Positions 1 through 12,200 of a stretch of 64,000 bases of DNA are shown one piece after another. The stretch comes from Viscum album (lineage: Eukaryota; Streptophyta; Magnoliopsida; Santalales; Viscaceae). Every line of letters begins with the position of its first letter. Positions within the stretch are counted from its first letter, which is position 1. The stretch is from positions 1,547,476,868-1,547,540,867 of the forward strand of contig OY728122.1 in NCBI GenBank assembly GCA_963277665.1. The letters are read 5' to 3'. The notes beneath the pieces were generated by a model. It did not search any database. It was not told the origin of the DNA and saw only the letters and a list, made by a program, of their open reading frames with translations. Both the position numbers and the translations under genes were made by a program.

Positions 1-860
1 GTTTTAACATGGAACCATTTTTATTAATATCATGACATGAATTCCATGATGTGTATACCACACGAGAAATAATATTTTATGTATAACATAATTAATTAAT
101 GAAATGGCTACATGTTCGGACATCACCTGATGATAAATCAGGTACTAGGTATTTACCTGATTCTAATACTCTACTTTATATAAGCCTACATACACATTAT
201 TTTTGTTTCTATTACAAGTAATATATTTTATAGACGCAATTCATTGGGGACTACTAGGATTTATATGAAACCATTTACGTTCTATGATTTGTAATGAATA
301 AGGTTGCATATATAAACGTGTTGGTAGGGGGAAATGTCCTACTTTGAAAACACGTATTTATGTCATACATAATGATGGAGCCTGGTAGCAGATAACTGAT
401 CTAGAGCTTAGGATGATCAGATTGTTTTTGGGTATTTTTTTCTTATTTTGTAAAGCATGTATTACCTTATTACATGAATCCATATTTTCAATTTTCTATA
501 ACATTTCATACACTATTTAAATATTTTTAATATTCTTATCAGTTTATTTAGTTATTTAATATTAATTTCTTCTTCTTCTAGAAATTTATACTTATCCAAT
601 GCCTTAATAAATATTTCTTTTATTCCTTTTGATTAATTTTAGTATGTCCACTATTAACATGTACTTATATTTATCCTTTTTACTCCACTATGGTAATGAG
701 GTTATAGTCTCCCCAAGACACACTATATGCCCTCACTGCTAGTTTGAGTCATTTGGCATTCGAGTTAATTTTCATGAGGCCATGTGCCCAACCAATCTTA
801 GGGAATAGTTGAGTTATGCATGGGTTTAGGACATCAAAAATTGGAATCATATAATTTCAT
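1..860 (+). repeat. Probable left LTR of element C (3' part)
   Basis: Direct repeat of about 8,341-9,200. Shared landmarks include 'aggtactaggtatttac' (about 149 and 8,489) and the 'ctatggtaat/ctatggaaat' plus 'tagtctcccca/tagtgtcccca' stretch followed by 'ccctcactgct/ccctcactact' (about 687-740 and 9,040-9,095). Divergence is high and the 3' limit is a guess from where similarity fades. No primer-binding site was recognised after it. Confidence 0.45.
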
Positions 861-3419
861 TACATAAATAATATTTATTGAAAATGGGTAGTAGATTAGG
901 AACTCTTTGAGACTTAGTTATATGTTTTTATTTGGTGTAGCTCCCCATGTATGGTGTCAATTCTATGTTTCCATAAATAACAATTATCCTCTATTTTTCC
1001 TTATTGGAATTGGTAATATATCACTATTAGGTGAAACACATGTTTTATTATTATTATTATTATTATTGGGATTGAGGTTATTATTTAATCCTTGGAATGA
1101 TTACATTAGGACATTGCGAATTGTTACATGCATCATCATAGACACATTTAAATCACATTCCATTCCATATAGGTTCACATATTAATTTTCATTTCATTTT
1201 TTTCCTATTATTTTTGAGTGATGCTATGATAGTGATATTATGACATTGTTTTTGCTTGGGTATGATTGATTGATTTAAAGTATCAATTCATGAGTTTTAT
1301 GGGACCTCATTGGTTAAAATGGGTAGTTCAAGGAGTAAAGGGAAAATATATAACATTGAACATTCTAATACTGAATGTATATGGGGTTAAATGTGATTAA
1401 ATGTGAGTCAATTTTTAGTATATTATTTATGGTCACTGAACCACTAGGAATGAAAACCCATAATAATAATTTTAATATAATTTTTTAAGAATATGTAAAT
1501 AAAAAGGCAAAACATGTATTATAATATTATATTGTTTCTAGAAAATGAAGATGTAAGGTATATTTTACCCTTCACCTATTAGAACCCATGAAATTAAAAC
1601 TATAACACATAGAAATACTTGGCCTTCTATGTGGGTAGTTTGGGTAGTAAAAATTATGTGGAGAGATCTTATTTTTAGGTTCTTCATTATTTAATGTATC
1701 AATATTCTTATATAATATTCTTATTAATGTGATTGGAATTTATAGACCTATTCCACCATGAATCCCTTTTATTGTATACCTAGAGGGTGGAGATGATCAT
1801 TCTTTAGAAGTGATGGGCCCTGGATCACTATCCACACTCCTGGGAGTGCCACATGATTCAATGCATAATATACCTGACTAGGGATGTAATACTCAACTTC
1901 ATGATAGTTTTTTATGTCTAATACAGTGCATGAAAGGATATTCATTAAATTCACCAATGATGGATGATCTAACATGTGAGTTCAAGTAGTATCATCCACC
2001 CAATTTTTCATGGAATGAAATTACATAAGTTCTTATGTCATTTATGGATGATAAATTACATAACATTGAGAATATAAAGAATCCTCTAATGTGGAAGGGA
2101 AATATTTCCACCTATATGCTTCAGGAATTTTCCAATAACAGGTGGTATGTGATTACCTAGATGGAAATATTCAGGGAAAGATATGTTTTTTTAAACACCT
2201 TTATATAATCACTTATTTCCTTATAGAATGAGAGATGACTAAGACAAGGTGTTCATACATCTTGGTTAAAAATCATTTTTCACTCATGGATTATTCATCA
2301 AAATTTAAAGAGTTGTAGTGCATTGAACTACATCTATCTGATGATCATTTTTTACATGCTAGATGCTTTGGAGGATGTTCTCTAGTAATCCATCGGTACT
2401 ACGTTGAATTTTTTCTACCTACCTATTTTCTCGGAGATTTTCAAGAAGCCTCTTATCATTTATTAATTCCTAAGGGTAGAATATAGTATTTATTATGTAA
2501 GATCAATACTGAAGAACAAAAATGGTACCCCTTATAGAAAGAAGCATTCATTCCAGGTTCCACATCTGATTAGTGGTTGTGAGAATACCTGTACTAAAAG
2601 CCAAATTGTATAACTTTAGTGTGGATGATAGGGGAATCTAAAAACTCAACTTTATAGAGATCCAATTGATTGTTTTGTTTCAAACATATGGGGAAACTTC
2701 ATATATTCTATTTGATCCATAAATCATTTTCCAATAGAGGATGATCTTTAATATATCCACCTTATAGGGAATGGTCTGTATGAAGGGTAGCGGATGAGGT
2801 GAATGTCTTCAAACCCAGTCTCTAATCACCATCACATGTAGTGTTTCATACTCATGGTAGTCTAGTATCATCACAAGGACATTGATATTGGTAACTACAT
2901 GAATTACTACTAATACATGTGGATCAGAGTGAATGACCATCTAAAGTACGAGTTACTACTCTAGCAGCCTACACTATAGTATCACCTTTTCATCATATAG
3001 AAGCTTCAATATCCTTCATCACATTATATATAATGGAATTTTTCTATCACGATATTTGGTATAACTATGGAGTAATGACCATGGACAACCATTTGGTTGG
3101 ATATTTAGAAGGCCTTATCCAATGATTGGAAAATCCCATTGACATTTGAAGTTACCATTTTTTTGGAGGAAACATTGTTCATGCGATGAATGTCTATAAT
3201 GTCATTCTCTACACAGATTGGATGGTCTCATATTATGCATTTATAGACTACTCTCACCCCATGTTATTAGTTATATCACCAAAGGGAAGTAGTTATATAC
3301 AAAAGGGTGAGTGGGATGTCCAGGAATGTAATGTGGGACAATATAATCAGGGGATAAGTTGATTTCAAGAATATATTGATAATAACTTCATAAAGGAGAT
3401 GGGTGTAGACATGGAATAT
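861..3419 (+). other. Element C internal 5' part (expected leader, gag, protease); nothing readable
   Basis: By position this should hold leader, gag and protease of element C, but I could not read a capsid motif, zinc knuckle or protease active site in any frame. It includes a short (TTA)n tract at 1,045-1,067. Open frames at 907-1,185 and 1,769-1,975 (minus strand) match nothing I know and are taken as chance. Confidence 0.4.
1045..1067. repeat. (TTA)n microsatellite
   Basis: Seven and a half uninterrupted TTA units. Confidence 0.85.
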
Positions 3420-4300
3420 TTTCCTCTCATTGTACATCAATTTAGGGACATCAATCTTGACAATTTTTCAAAATTATCTCATGAGTGAGAGGTAAATTTT
3501 ATGATCAATATTGTCCCGGAATAAGGTCATGTGTGAATTCATCAATACATAATTGAACCAACTATTATCCATGAACTCAAGTAACAATTTTAAAATCTAT
3601 AGGCCAAAGGTTTTATATTTAACAACACATATTATAAGGGTTCACTCGTTATTTTCATTAAGAAGGCATCAATACCCTTCATTTATGAATAGATTATATA
3701 TTGTTGAATCACCTTATGATCATGAACATGTATCCAATTCCTTGAATATATGATCTCCTTAAAAAGATCTGAGGATCTAGGGTATTATTTATTACTAACA
3801 TGACATTGAGATATAATCATGTGAGAGTCGATCCATAAGACATAACTTGTGTATATTTTCATAGTAGGTATGGTCTATGTGAGTAATTCTTTATGACATT
3901 CTTCTATAGAAAAGTTCATTTAATTTTCATGGATTTGATGAATACGGTTTCCACCCATATATGGACTCTATTATCATACTCTGTGTGGATGATATCGTTA
4001 TTTATTCTCACACTCTTAGTGCTCTTGTTATTCACCATTATATCATTTTGAATACACAAAGATATCGTTAGCTTTACGTGATGATTTGTATATTCTACTT
4101 CAATATCCACAATGTTATCATAAATGGTCTTATTATCACATAATTAGGGGTATTTATTGACCTTGAGAAGGCGGGTACTTTGGTTTATTGGGAACATTTC
4201 AAGAACATGGTTTACAAATTGAGTTTCTTGGGGCTGGCTGTATATTACAAAATTTTTTTACATTAATTATCACACGTTACATCACAAGTTTATTATCCTA
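3420..4300 (+). pseudogene. Element C reverse transcriptase fossil (Ty3/Gypsy)
   Basis: Read across several frames, the conserved chromovirus RT blocks appear in order. A linker resembling REVDFxIDLVPG is at about 3,485-3,520. A KGFI block followed by GSLVIFIKKA (family: [13 protein letters not shown]) lies at about 3,605-3,670. An FLEYMISL segment stands where the family has [16 protein letters not shown] is at about 3,925, with a VDDIVIYS block (family: FIDDILVYS) at about 3,985-4,010. SFLGLAVYY (family: SFLGLAGYYRRF) follows at about 4,222-4,250. At least three frameshifts and many stops separate the blocks, so no product is possible. The order and spacing make a Gypsy RT much more likely than Copia, although VDD alone could suggest Copia. 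Confidence 0.7.
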
Positions 4301-4850
4301 AAAATAAAATGGTTTTGTTCTTGGTGTTAGAATGTTATGATAAGAACTATCATGAGAAGAACATATGACCTATTTTGTTTCCTATTCTATTTCATTAAGA
4401 GCCTATTAGATTCTATACCATTTTTTGTAAGGAATCATGAATCCACCTAGTTAAAGTGATTTTTTATGTGGATAGTGTCATTCCCAAAAGATCTTGTTAA
4501 TTTAGCCCTCATGATATGAATTATCAATTCATGACCATGAGATAATAGCAGTTATCTATGCCATAATTTTCTAGAGACATTATCTTATGGTTGACCAATT
4601 TGTGGATAATGTGGACCACAAGAGGATCAAATATATCTTTACAGAGCATTAATTGAATATCACATAGGAAATATGGGTCTAATAACTTCCATCCTTATAT
4701 ATTGATGTTTCATGTACAACTAAAATATAATGAAGTCTCTAATGCACTAAATAATAAAACATAGGCACATGATAATCAGGAAGCTAGTGTGGAATGTAAA
4801 TTGATGAGACTATTTTTTGAATTTCTTCTATAATTTCATGACAGTCATGA
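4301..4850 (+). pseudogene. Element C RNase H fossil
   Basis: About 4,508-4,660 reads PHDMNYQF, then after a frameshift HDHEIIAVIYAIIF, a stop, RHYL, and further on VDHKRIKYIFTEH. These align with the family blocks [28 protein letters not shown] and SDHKSLKYIFTQKELN. The stop lies at the conserved Trp before RHYL. The domain sits directly after the RT fossil and before the integrase fossil, as in Gypsy pol. Confidence 0.65.
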
Positions 4851-5449
4851 GAATTCTTGTCTCTCATCCATGATTATTACCACATCACTCATTGAAAGTA
4901 TTAATATGAAAAAAATTAGATAATGTAGGATTGGTTCTCCTAGGCAGTATTTCTAATGAGGACCCACCTCTAGATAAGTCAATGGAAATAGAGAAAATCC
5001 TATATATTTATGGGAATGTATGGGTTCCCATTTATTTGAGAGAGGAACTGATGATGGAGTCCCACCATTCTCAGTATAATATTTATATAGGCATATCCTA
5101 GGTGTATCAAGATTAGTGATTCTAGTATTTGGAGACTAGGATAAAATGTCCTATAAAAGGCTTTATTACTACATTTTCAATCTATAAGTAGGTGATGGAT
5201 GAGAACTATCTTTCACAAATAATTTTACTACCACATCCAGTCGCATAATAGAAATTGGAAGATATCATTTTAGATTTTTTGGTATTCCTTCAAATGCTTC
5301 CTCATGGTAGAATCATAGTTTAGGTTTTCATTGAAAGGATAATGAAATAATACACCTTCCTTCCTATTTGGGAGACATTATCATTTTTTGAGATAATAAG
5401 ATTTTATATCTATGAGATAATCTAACTACATAGGGTCCCCCTGCATTAT
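4851..5449 (+). other. Element C RNase H to integrase interval, unreadable
   Basis: By position this covers the end of RNase H, the HHCC zinc-binding part and the first half of the integrase core. I could not identify the His/Cys residues or the first catalytic Asp. Confidence 0.4.
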
Positions 5450-6180
5450 CCTTTCATACATTGATTCCCTTTTCAGAACAATGTTTTAGAAGGAGATAAC
5501 GAGAGATATGGGTACATGGGTGCATATATAAACTTATTTTGACCCCCATCCTAATGACCAATAAAAATAGATAATACATGTGACAAAAGACATGCTCTAA
5601 GAATGTTTCCATGATTTTAGAGATTCTTGGGTGAATTGTATCCCTCTTGTTGAGTTCACCTATACTAATAAATTTCATGTAATGATTCATATGACTCATA
5701 TGAGTACATTAATGGTTGGTTTTGTCCTTAAATTATGTGCTAGTTAGTGGTAAGAGAGGTAGTTCTACTAAGTCTTCATTTTATATAGGATACATCATAG
5801 AATGTTTAGTTGATATTTGATTATATGACTAAATGTAAGTATAGATTGAATTAATATGTCGACCTCTATGGAAAACCTCTGCAGTTCATGGTTCGGAATA
5901 ATGATTTAATGTTGGTATAATCCAAGATATGAAAAAGTTGGATATAATGGAAAGGGATGATATCATCACACATTGTTAGTGATTTGGAGATATTGGAGAG
6001 TGTCAGTTCTGTACCCTATCAATTGTTATTACCACACTGGTATCATTCCATGTTTTACATCCTCAATGTTTCATATCATTATCATTATCATGAAGATCAT
6101 CTCATAACTTCCTTTCTTGATAATTATGAGTTAGATGTTGATGCTTCATTTGAGGATTACCAAATATGCATTTTTAAATA
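5450..6180 (+). pseudogene. Element C integrase fossil: end of core and C-terminal domain
   Basis: Around 5,540-5,680 the + strand reads HDFRDSWVNCIPLVEFTYTNKFH, matching the plant Gypsy integrase block GSWDxYLPLVEFAYNNSYH. The open frame at 5,957-6,181 reads DLEILESVSSVPYQLLLP and then VSYHYHYHEDHLITSF, aligned with GPFEILERVGxVAYRLxLP and the VFHVSMLRKYVPD block that ends plant chromovirus integrases. This 74-codon stretch is the best preserved part of the element. It lies directly before the chromodomain fossil. Confidence 0.7.
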
Positions 6181-6340
6181 GAGCATGAAGGATCTCTAAG
6201 GATGGAATTATATATTTGTATGGGTGATATTATAGAATGACCATGTAAAGGATGAGACATGGGAGAGGAATCCCATCATACATGCCCAAGGGATAGAGTT
6301 ATTCTCATTATGTTTTTCCCCATCCATGAAAGTTGAACTC
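6181..6340 (+). pseudogene. Element C chromodomain fossil
   Basis: After the stop at 6,181 the frame beginning at about 6,232 reads NDHVKDETWERNPIIHAQG, matching the WKNHxxEEATWExEExM core of chromovirus C-terminal chromodomains. Chromodomains of this type steer integration towards particular chromatin marks in some families; nothing functional is claimed here. Its presence after integrase supports placing element C in the chromoviruses. Confidence 0.6.
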
Positions 6341-9200
6341 ATGGATGATTTCCATTAAGGTGATATGGGATTAGGAACTGAGTTTTTATATTAGATTAGG
6401 ATCAATTTAAAAATAGTCTAATTAATTTTGTTGGACTTAATAAAAATTCCAAATGAGTTCATGAAGGTTTTAGTGGTGTTCAAGGATTTCTCAGAGCTCA
6501 GAACCCCATCTAGTGGAGAAAAACATAGGATATCACGGTTATTAGAAACAATCTTACACGACTCGTGCGGTCACTCCTAACTGAGTAGGACTGAACATTG
6601 GTATTTTGTACGGAACATGGTTTTCAATAACCTTTAACAAGGGTATGCACACCCATGTAGGGTGTATTTATATTTTTCAAGAGGATATTAATATGGATGG
6701 CACATGGTGTCCCAATACATGTTGTCAAACCATGCAGACGGCCTCTTAGATTGTAGGTGGTGCACAGTTCATGAATGGATTTCCCATCTATGTGGATAAA
6801 CCGTGAGACCACTATTTCTTGTAAAAATTTATCAAGTTACTCTTAACAATATTTTAATCATCAACATTTCTAAACTTTTACTCATTAAAATAGATGAATA
6901 ACCATTTTTTATCATTTGGATGCTCTTAAGATCATTTCAATAGTTTTCTCTGCCCATCTCTGAACAAGTGTCCTATTTGTTCCCCAGTTTTCATGTTGGA
7001 TGCACATTGATTTGTAGATGATTCCTTTGTTGTAGTTCATCATTATTAACTCCCTCAACTAATTTACTTTGATATAGGCTCATATACTATATTTACTAGT
7101 CATTGATTCATTCTAATATTTTATTATGATCCAAGACTATATAAAGGCCGATACTATGTGAGGATTGTCATATGTGTATATGATAGGAGGGCTATAACTC
7201 CCCCCCAATATTTTAGTTTGATAAATTTTTGTAGTGAAATTGAAAATGTATTTCATTGTATATATCCTATTATGTTCATATGCTTGGCTAAATTTAATTA
7301 TAATCTGATTCTAAGACCGATGTTATATATTTTATCTATTATTGGTGGTTATGGCCTCTACATCGATGAACCCATGTTGGGAGTTTTCTATATTTATTCC
7401 TTTAGTGGGTTATTATTTTCTTCTATGCCACTATTCTATAGTGTCATTGATTGACCCAATTAATGGCAATCCATTTCACAATAAAATGAATTACGAACTA
7501 AAATGGTTATCCTTATGCATAATAATTCAACATAAACTTTTAAGTTATCTTCTTCAATGTAATTATTGAATTTTAAATATAAATGGAATGGAATGTATGT
7601 ATATGATTATGCATTATTTTATTTAATTACAAGGATTTGTTTAACAATATTTACAAAACATTCTATAAATAATGGAAGGATGTGATTGAAAAAAATAAAT
7701 TTATTCTAATATAGATGAAATATTATGCGATTGCAAGCAATGTTGTACATTGTCAATCTAATGAAAGGATATGGCAATGAAAAAATGACTTATTAAATTA
7801 AATGACTATTGGATGAACTCCTAAATTAATTAATCCATTTCTGGTTACATTTGTATTTGGACTTAATTATAATTATTGGAATGGTCATACTCATAATAAA
7901 CTTGGATTCCGGTGGGAATTTCCAGATAACTCATGGAACCGATACAGATTCATGGACGTTAGTTACCAAGAATGATATCCTCCTTGGACCCTAATCATTG
8001 TCTAATAGAGGAGGATTGGGTTGAAACAATATGATCCATCTATTACCATTATAGGATTCAATGGATTCACTCCAAGAATCTATAATGACGTCTACATATA
8101 TATGGTGCTACATATACAAACTTTTTTTCCAAGTTATTACTTTTCCAATTTACCTTTTAGAAATTCCATATAATTTTTTAGAATAATATTATTGTGGAAC
8201 TACACTGTTGAATCCACATGGATTACCTATAGTCCCCATAGAGCCATGATATATGTTATTATTACGCTTTCTTGTCCCTTAATGTCAACGGTTCCTTGGT
8301 TATTACCTTGGATACAATTTCATTACTATAATCATCATACATGACTTATAATAACTTGAATCATTTATTATTATTATTTTGACATGATTTCATCATTGTC
8401 TATACCTCACGTGGCTTAACATATAAAATGGAATGTAACAAATTATTGAGATGATTACAGGTCCATGAACTATATAAGAATGATGAAGGTACTAGGTATT
8501 TACATTGTCTTACTACATTACTTTCATATACTCTTCCTTGTAAAGTTTTTGAATTAATATTACATAGACTGGACGTTATAGGCACCATTGGTGGGGGCCT
8601 ATGAAGTTTTATCTCAAACACAATTTGGGCAACAATTGTTACCCAGTTATATTACATGAAAAAAGATGTTGATAATGTGAATAATCGTTCTTTGGATACA
8701 TGATAGTGCTTTCTCCCATTAGGATGAAGTTTTGTAGTATATGAACAAGCTAGAGATTGGTATGTTTAGATAGTTTTATTCCTAATTTTTCAAATTTTTT
8801 ATATCAAATATTTCCTTATACAATGTGTACCTACTTTAAAATTTTATATACACATGACATACATAATATAAATAAATATTATTGGTATTAGTTTATTATG
8901 TTATTTATTATTCATTTCATATTCCTCCATGGCGGGTTACCATTCTAGTGTATATAGTGTATGTTTCTACTTTTCTGTTTTATAATTATTGTTATTATTA
9001 TATTTTCCTTTTATTATATTTGTCTTTTGTTCTATACTATGGAAATATGGTAATAGTGTCCCCAGAGACATACCATAGGCCCTCACTACTATTCTGAAGC
9101 CTCTTGTGTTTGGGGAGATATTCAGGAGGCTATGTTACCAACCGGGATCATGCCACCTTTGACTAGCACCAATTTTTGGGACACCACATTACCCATGGTT
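6341..9200 (+). repeat. Probable right LTR of element C
   Basis: This follows the chromodomain fossil and its 3' part repeats the first 860 bases of the window. The start (somewhere between about 6,340 and 6,540) could not be fixed because no clear polypurine tract or TG end is seen. It contains a good TATA box at 7,138-7,145. Open frames at 7,158-7,454, 7,342-7,569 and 8,882-9,097 are short, unsupported and match no known family. Confidence 0.45.
7138..7145 (+). promoter_or_regulatory. TATA box in element C right LTR
   Basis: TATATAAA followed by GGCC. The same TATA-then-GGCCC context occurs in the E2 and solo LTRs (TATAAAAGGCCCCC), which supports it as an ancient LTR promoter. Confidence 0.5.
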
Positions 9201-12200
9201 AAACATGGTGAATGTAATGAATTTATATCCAATCCATTGATTTGATTATTTTATTGCATAATTGAAGGGAAAAAGTTTTTTGAATATTGATCAATGTTAA
9301 TGATATACACATATGTGTTTAATAGATTCGAAAATTTTAGTGTTCTATTTTAGATATCACTATTATTATGAATGATTTTTTATACCCTTTAGATTCATAT
9401 GAGTTTACGAATTGTTATTGGGAATGATCATAAGGGTATTTAATTAACATAATGAATAGTTTCATGGGGTTTTACTGATGAAATCATTGTTTTTTCATAG
9501 ATATATAGATAATTGGATGATTATTTTAACACAGACATGGAGATCTTTTAATGATATTAGTTTTTTAGTATATTGTCCCTATTCATTTTTAAGACATGTG
9601 AGGGGTATTATCATATACATATGATCCCTCAAATAAAAAAATAAATTTATCTATAGACTATAAATGTAATAATTTATTATATATCCTGAGATATTTTAGT
9701 GGTGGGGTATATAATTCCATGAATTAAATTATATTAAGGGAGTATCATTAGAAATTAATAATAAATCATGGTACTCTACGCTAAATTTATATAAAACATC
9801 AATAATTTTGTGTAAAATAAGAGGTACTAGGATGTATTTAATTATATCGTTTTGAATATAATAAATGATCATATACATTATTAAATGTAGAATGAACCAT
9901 GTTTTAGGATTTTGGTGAAAATTTACATCATGGATAGGGTTTCAGGATAATTTGAAGCAAGAAATGATTTATATAGGTTTATGTGGAAATATAACCTTTA
10001 ATGTAAGTGTTAAATCCTTGATCTACAGCTTTTGAAAATCTGTTATTTCGTTGATGTTTTTTTACACATTACAATATAAGACATATCTTTCTCCTATTTA
10101 TTAATCAGAATATGTTATGGTATATCTTATCATAGTTGAATCATAATGTACTAGAAGAAAACGGGAGGATTTGTTATGGTCAATTGAAATCTACATATAT
10201 TATACTCTTGAGAGTGGAAGAATTATATTTAAAAAATTGAAGATATATAAAGATTTTTTTTCTAAGGATAATGTGGAATATAGTATAATAAGGTTTTGAT
10301 CCATGATGCATTTTACTTAGATAAGGTTAAGAAGTTTATGTTTCTTATATTACAAGAGTGTTCAATGAAATGTGTTTAAAACAATATATAAATATATTTT
10401 GGGAATTATATGTGTTGATAGGGCATGTTTCCAATTTAAATGTTTATGATTACTGGATAGTGGATGTAGAAAATTAATCAATCTTTAGTAAAAATATTAA
10501 CTTTTCATCTAATTTGAGTAATTATTCAATATATGTTTTATAACACATATGTACAATCAAATATTTTATTTCTATGTAATATCATTCATTGATAGAGAGG
10601 GCTAGTTAAGATGAAATTTTTTTCCTCAATGTGATTGAATAAATAATTTTAAAAATAAAAGAACTTAAAAATACAAGGAAAATTAATGTTAATGATGGAA
10701 TGAATTAATTTTAGTTCTGGATGAATACCATGAAATCCACCACATTTTGATTGAAATGATTATAGGTATTGGATTACTCTAATGGATTCATATAATTATA
10801 ATTTAGCTATAGATCATTTTATGATCATAAATAATCAATACTACATAATAGATTATAATCAATAATCTCCTACAAGTATTGATATTATATATAATTTTTT
10901 AAAACAAAATTTTAATTTATTTGTAATACTTTCTTATTAGAATATGTGTCTTAAAACATGAATTACATATACTCACAACACAATAAATATAAAAGATACC
11001 TAAATCTTTACACAATTGATCCATAAACATAAATTAAAAAAAATTGATTAATTATTCATCTATAATACAATCCATTAAGATGGGTGAAGTAAAATTTGGG
11101 AAAAAATGTTTAGCTGATCCACTAGTATTGTTAATGGTATAAATACACATGGAGAGGAATAGAAAAAATCCATTGAATAAATGGGATTTTGTCTCTAATA
11201 AACATGTGTAATGTTGTAAAAGTTGAAATCTATGTCAGTAATTATATTAAATAGTATTAATTTGTGGATTAAATGTATTCCTTATTAATTTTTGAACATG
11301 AACTAATGAATATTGCCTTTGTGAGGGTCTCTAATTAAATAATATTAAAATTATAATATAAAATACATGAACCTCATGTTTAATGAAATGATGAGTTATA
11401 AAAATGAAAAAGGGATAAAATATCAAACATAATTAAAGGAGGGTATAAATATTTTAAAATAAAGAGAGCCATCAAGAAGTGACCCAAAAGAGATCCACAT
11501 GTCGATGAATAAAAGGGATTTATTTAATGTAATATCCAAAAATTTAATATGTATTTATAAATAAAAATCAAATAGGATGGTAGAAGTGGACCCATAAATG
11601 CATATCTCCCACTTTTGAATAAAATATTGAATGCTAATAAATATGAGAAGAGATAAAATATAACATTCCTGGGTATATGGAGTTTCACTAAGGATTCATA
11701 CATGAACATTGAAGATTCCATGAGTGAAATATAATTGAAGAAAATATTCTTAACATAAATTAAAATAATTATTCAATTTTATTTAAATGTTTTAATGATT
11801 CAATGTATATGAATTTTGGATAATCAAGACAAATTATATGTAATATTTATTAATTATTATCTTTAAATTAATGGGATAGTGGGTCTATCAACATTATTGA
11901 CAACTCTAAAGAAATAGACCATAGTTTTAGAGAATATGAATATTTAAATTTGGAATAATATTAAATTTATTATATGTTGAAGATATTAAACACAAGACAG
12001 TTTTTTGGTCCCAGTATTACAAGGATAAAGAAGTGTTAAATTTAATGACAAAAAATGATTAATTATTAAATATAATTCTATTTGATTTTATTAAAATATA
12101 AGAGATAAATTCTATTTAATGTTTTTTATATCTAATATGGATGAATGTACTGTGATTAAATGTATTTAAAACGTATAATATTATTTGGAATAGATGTTTG

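Larger units (their letters stand above)
1..9200 (+). mobile_element. Element C: very old Ty3/Gypsy chromovirus (left end outside window)
   Basis: The pol order RT, RNase H, integrase, chromodomain can be followed from about 3,420 to 6,330 on the + strand, which is the Gypsy order (integrase after RT). Two diverged direct repeats flank it: roughly 120-840 matches 8,460-9,180 at a constant offset near 8,340, as expected for the 3' parts of two LTRs. The left LTR would begin before the window. No target-site duplication or exact LTR end could be fixed, so the outer limits are approximate. Frames are broken by many stops and indels; this is the most decayed element recognised in the window. Confidence 0.6.

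Noticed and set aside
3950..4020. Copia assignment of element C from the VDD motif
   Set aside because: FMDLMN just before, SFLGLAVYY after, and integrase plus chromodomain downstream of RNase H fit Gypsy, not Copia, order.
3916..4110. 64-codon minus-strand frame as a gene
   Set aside because: The + strand reads as the RT block with FMDLMN and VDDIVIYS; antisense shadow.
5454..5699. 81-codon minus-strand frame as a gene
   Set aside because: The + strand of the same bases reads as integrase core (PLVEFTYTN), so this is an antisense shadow.
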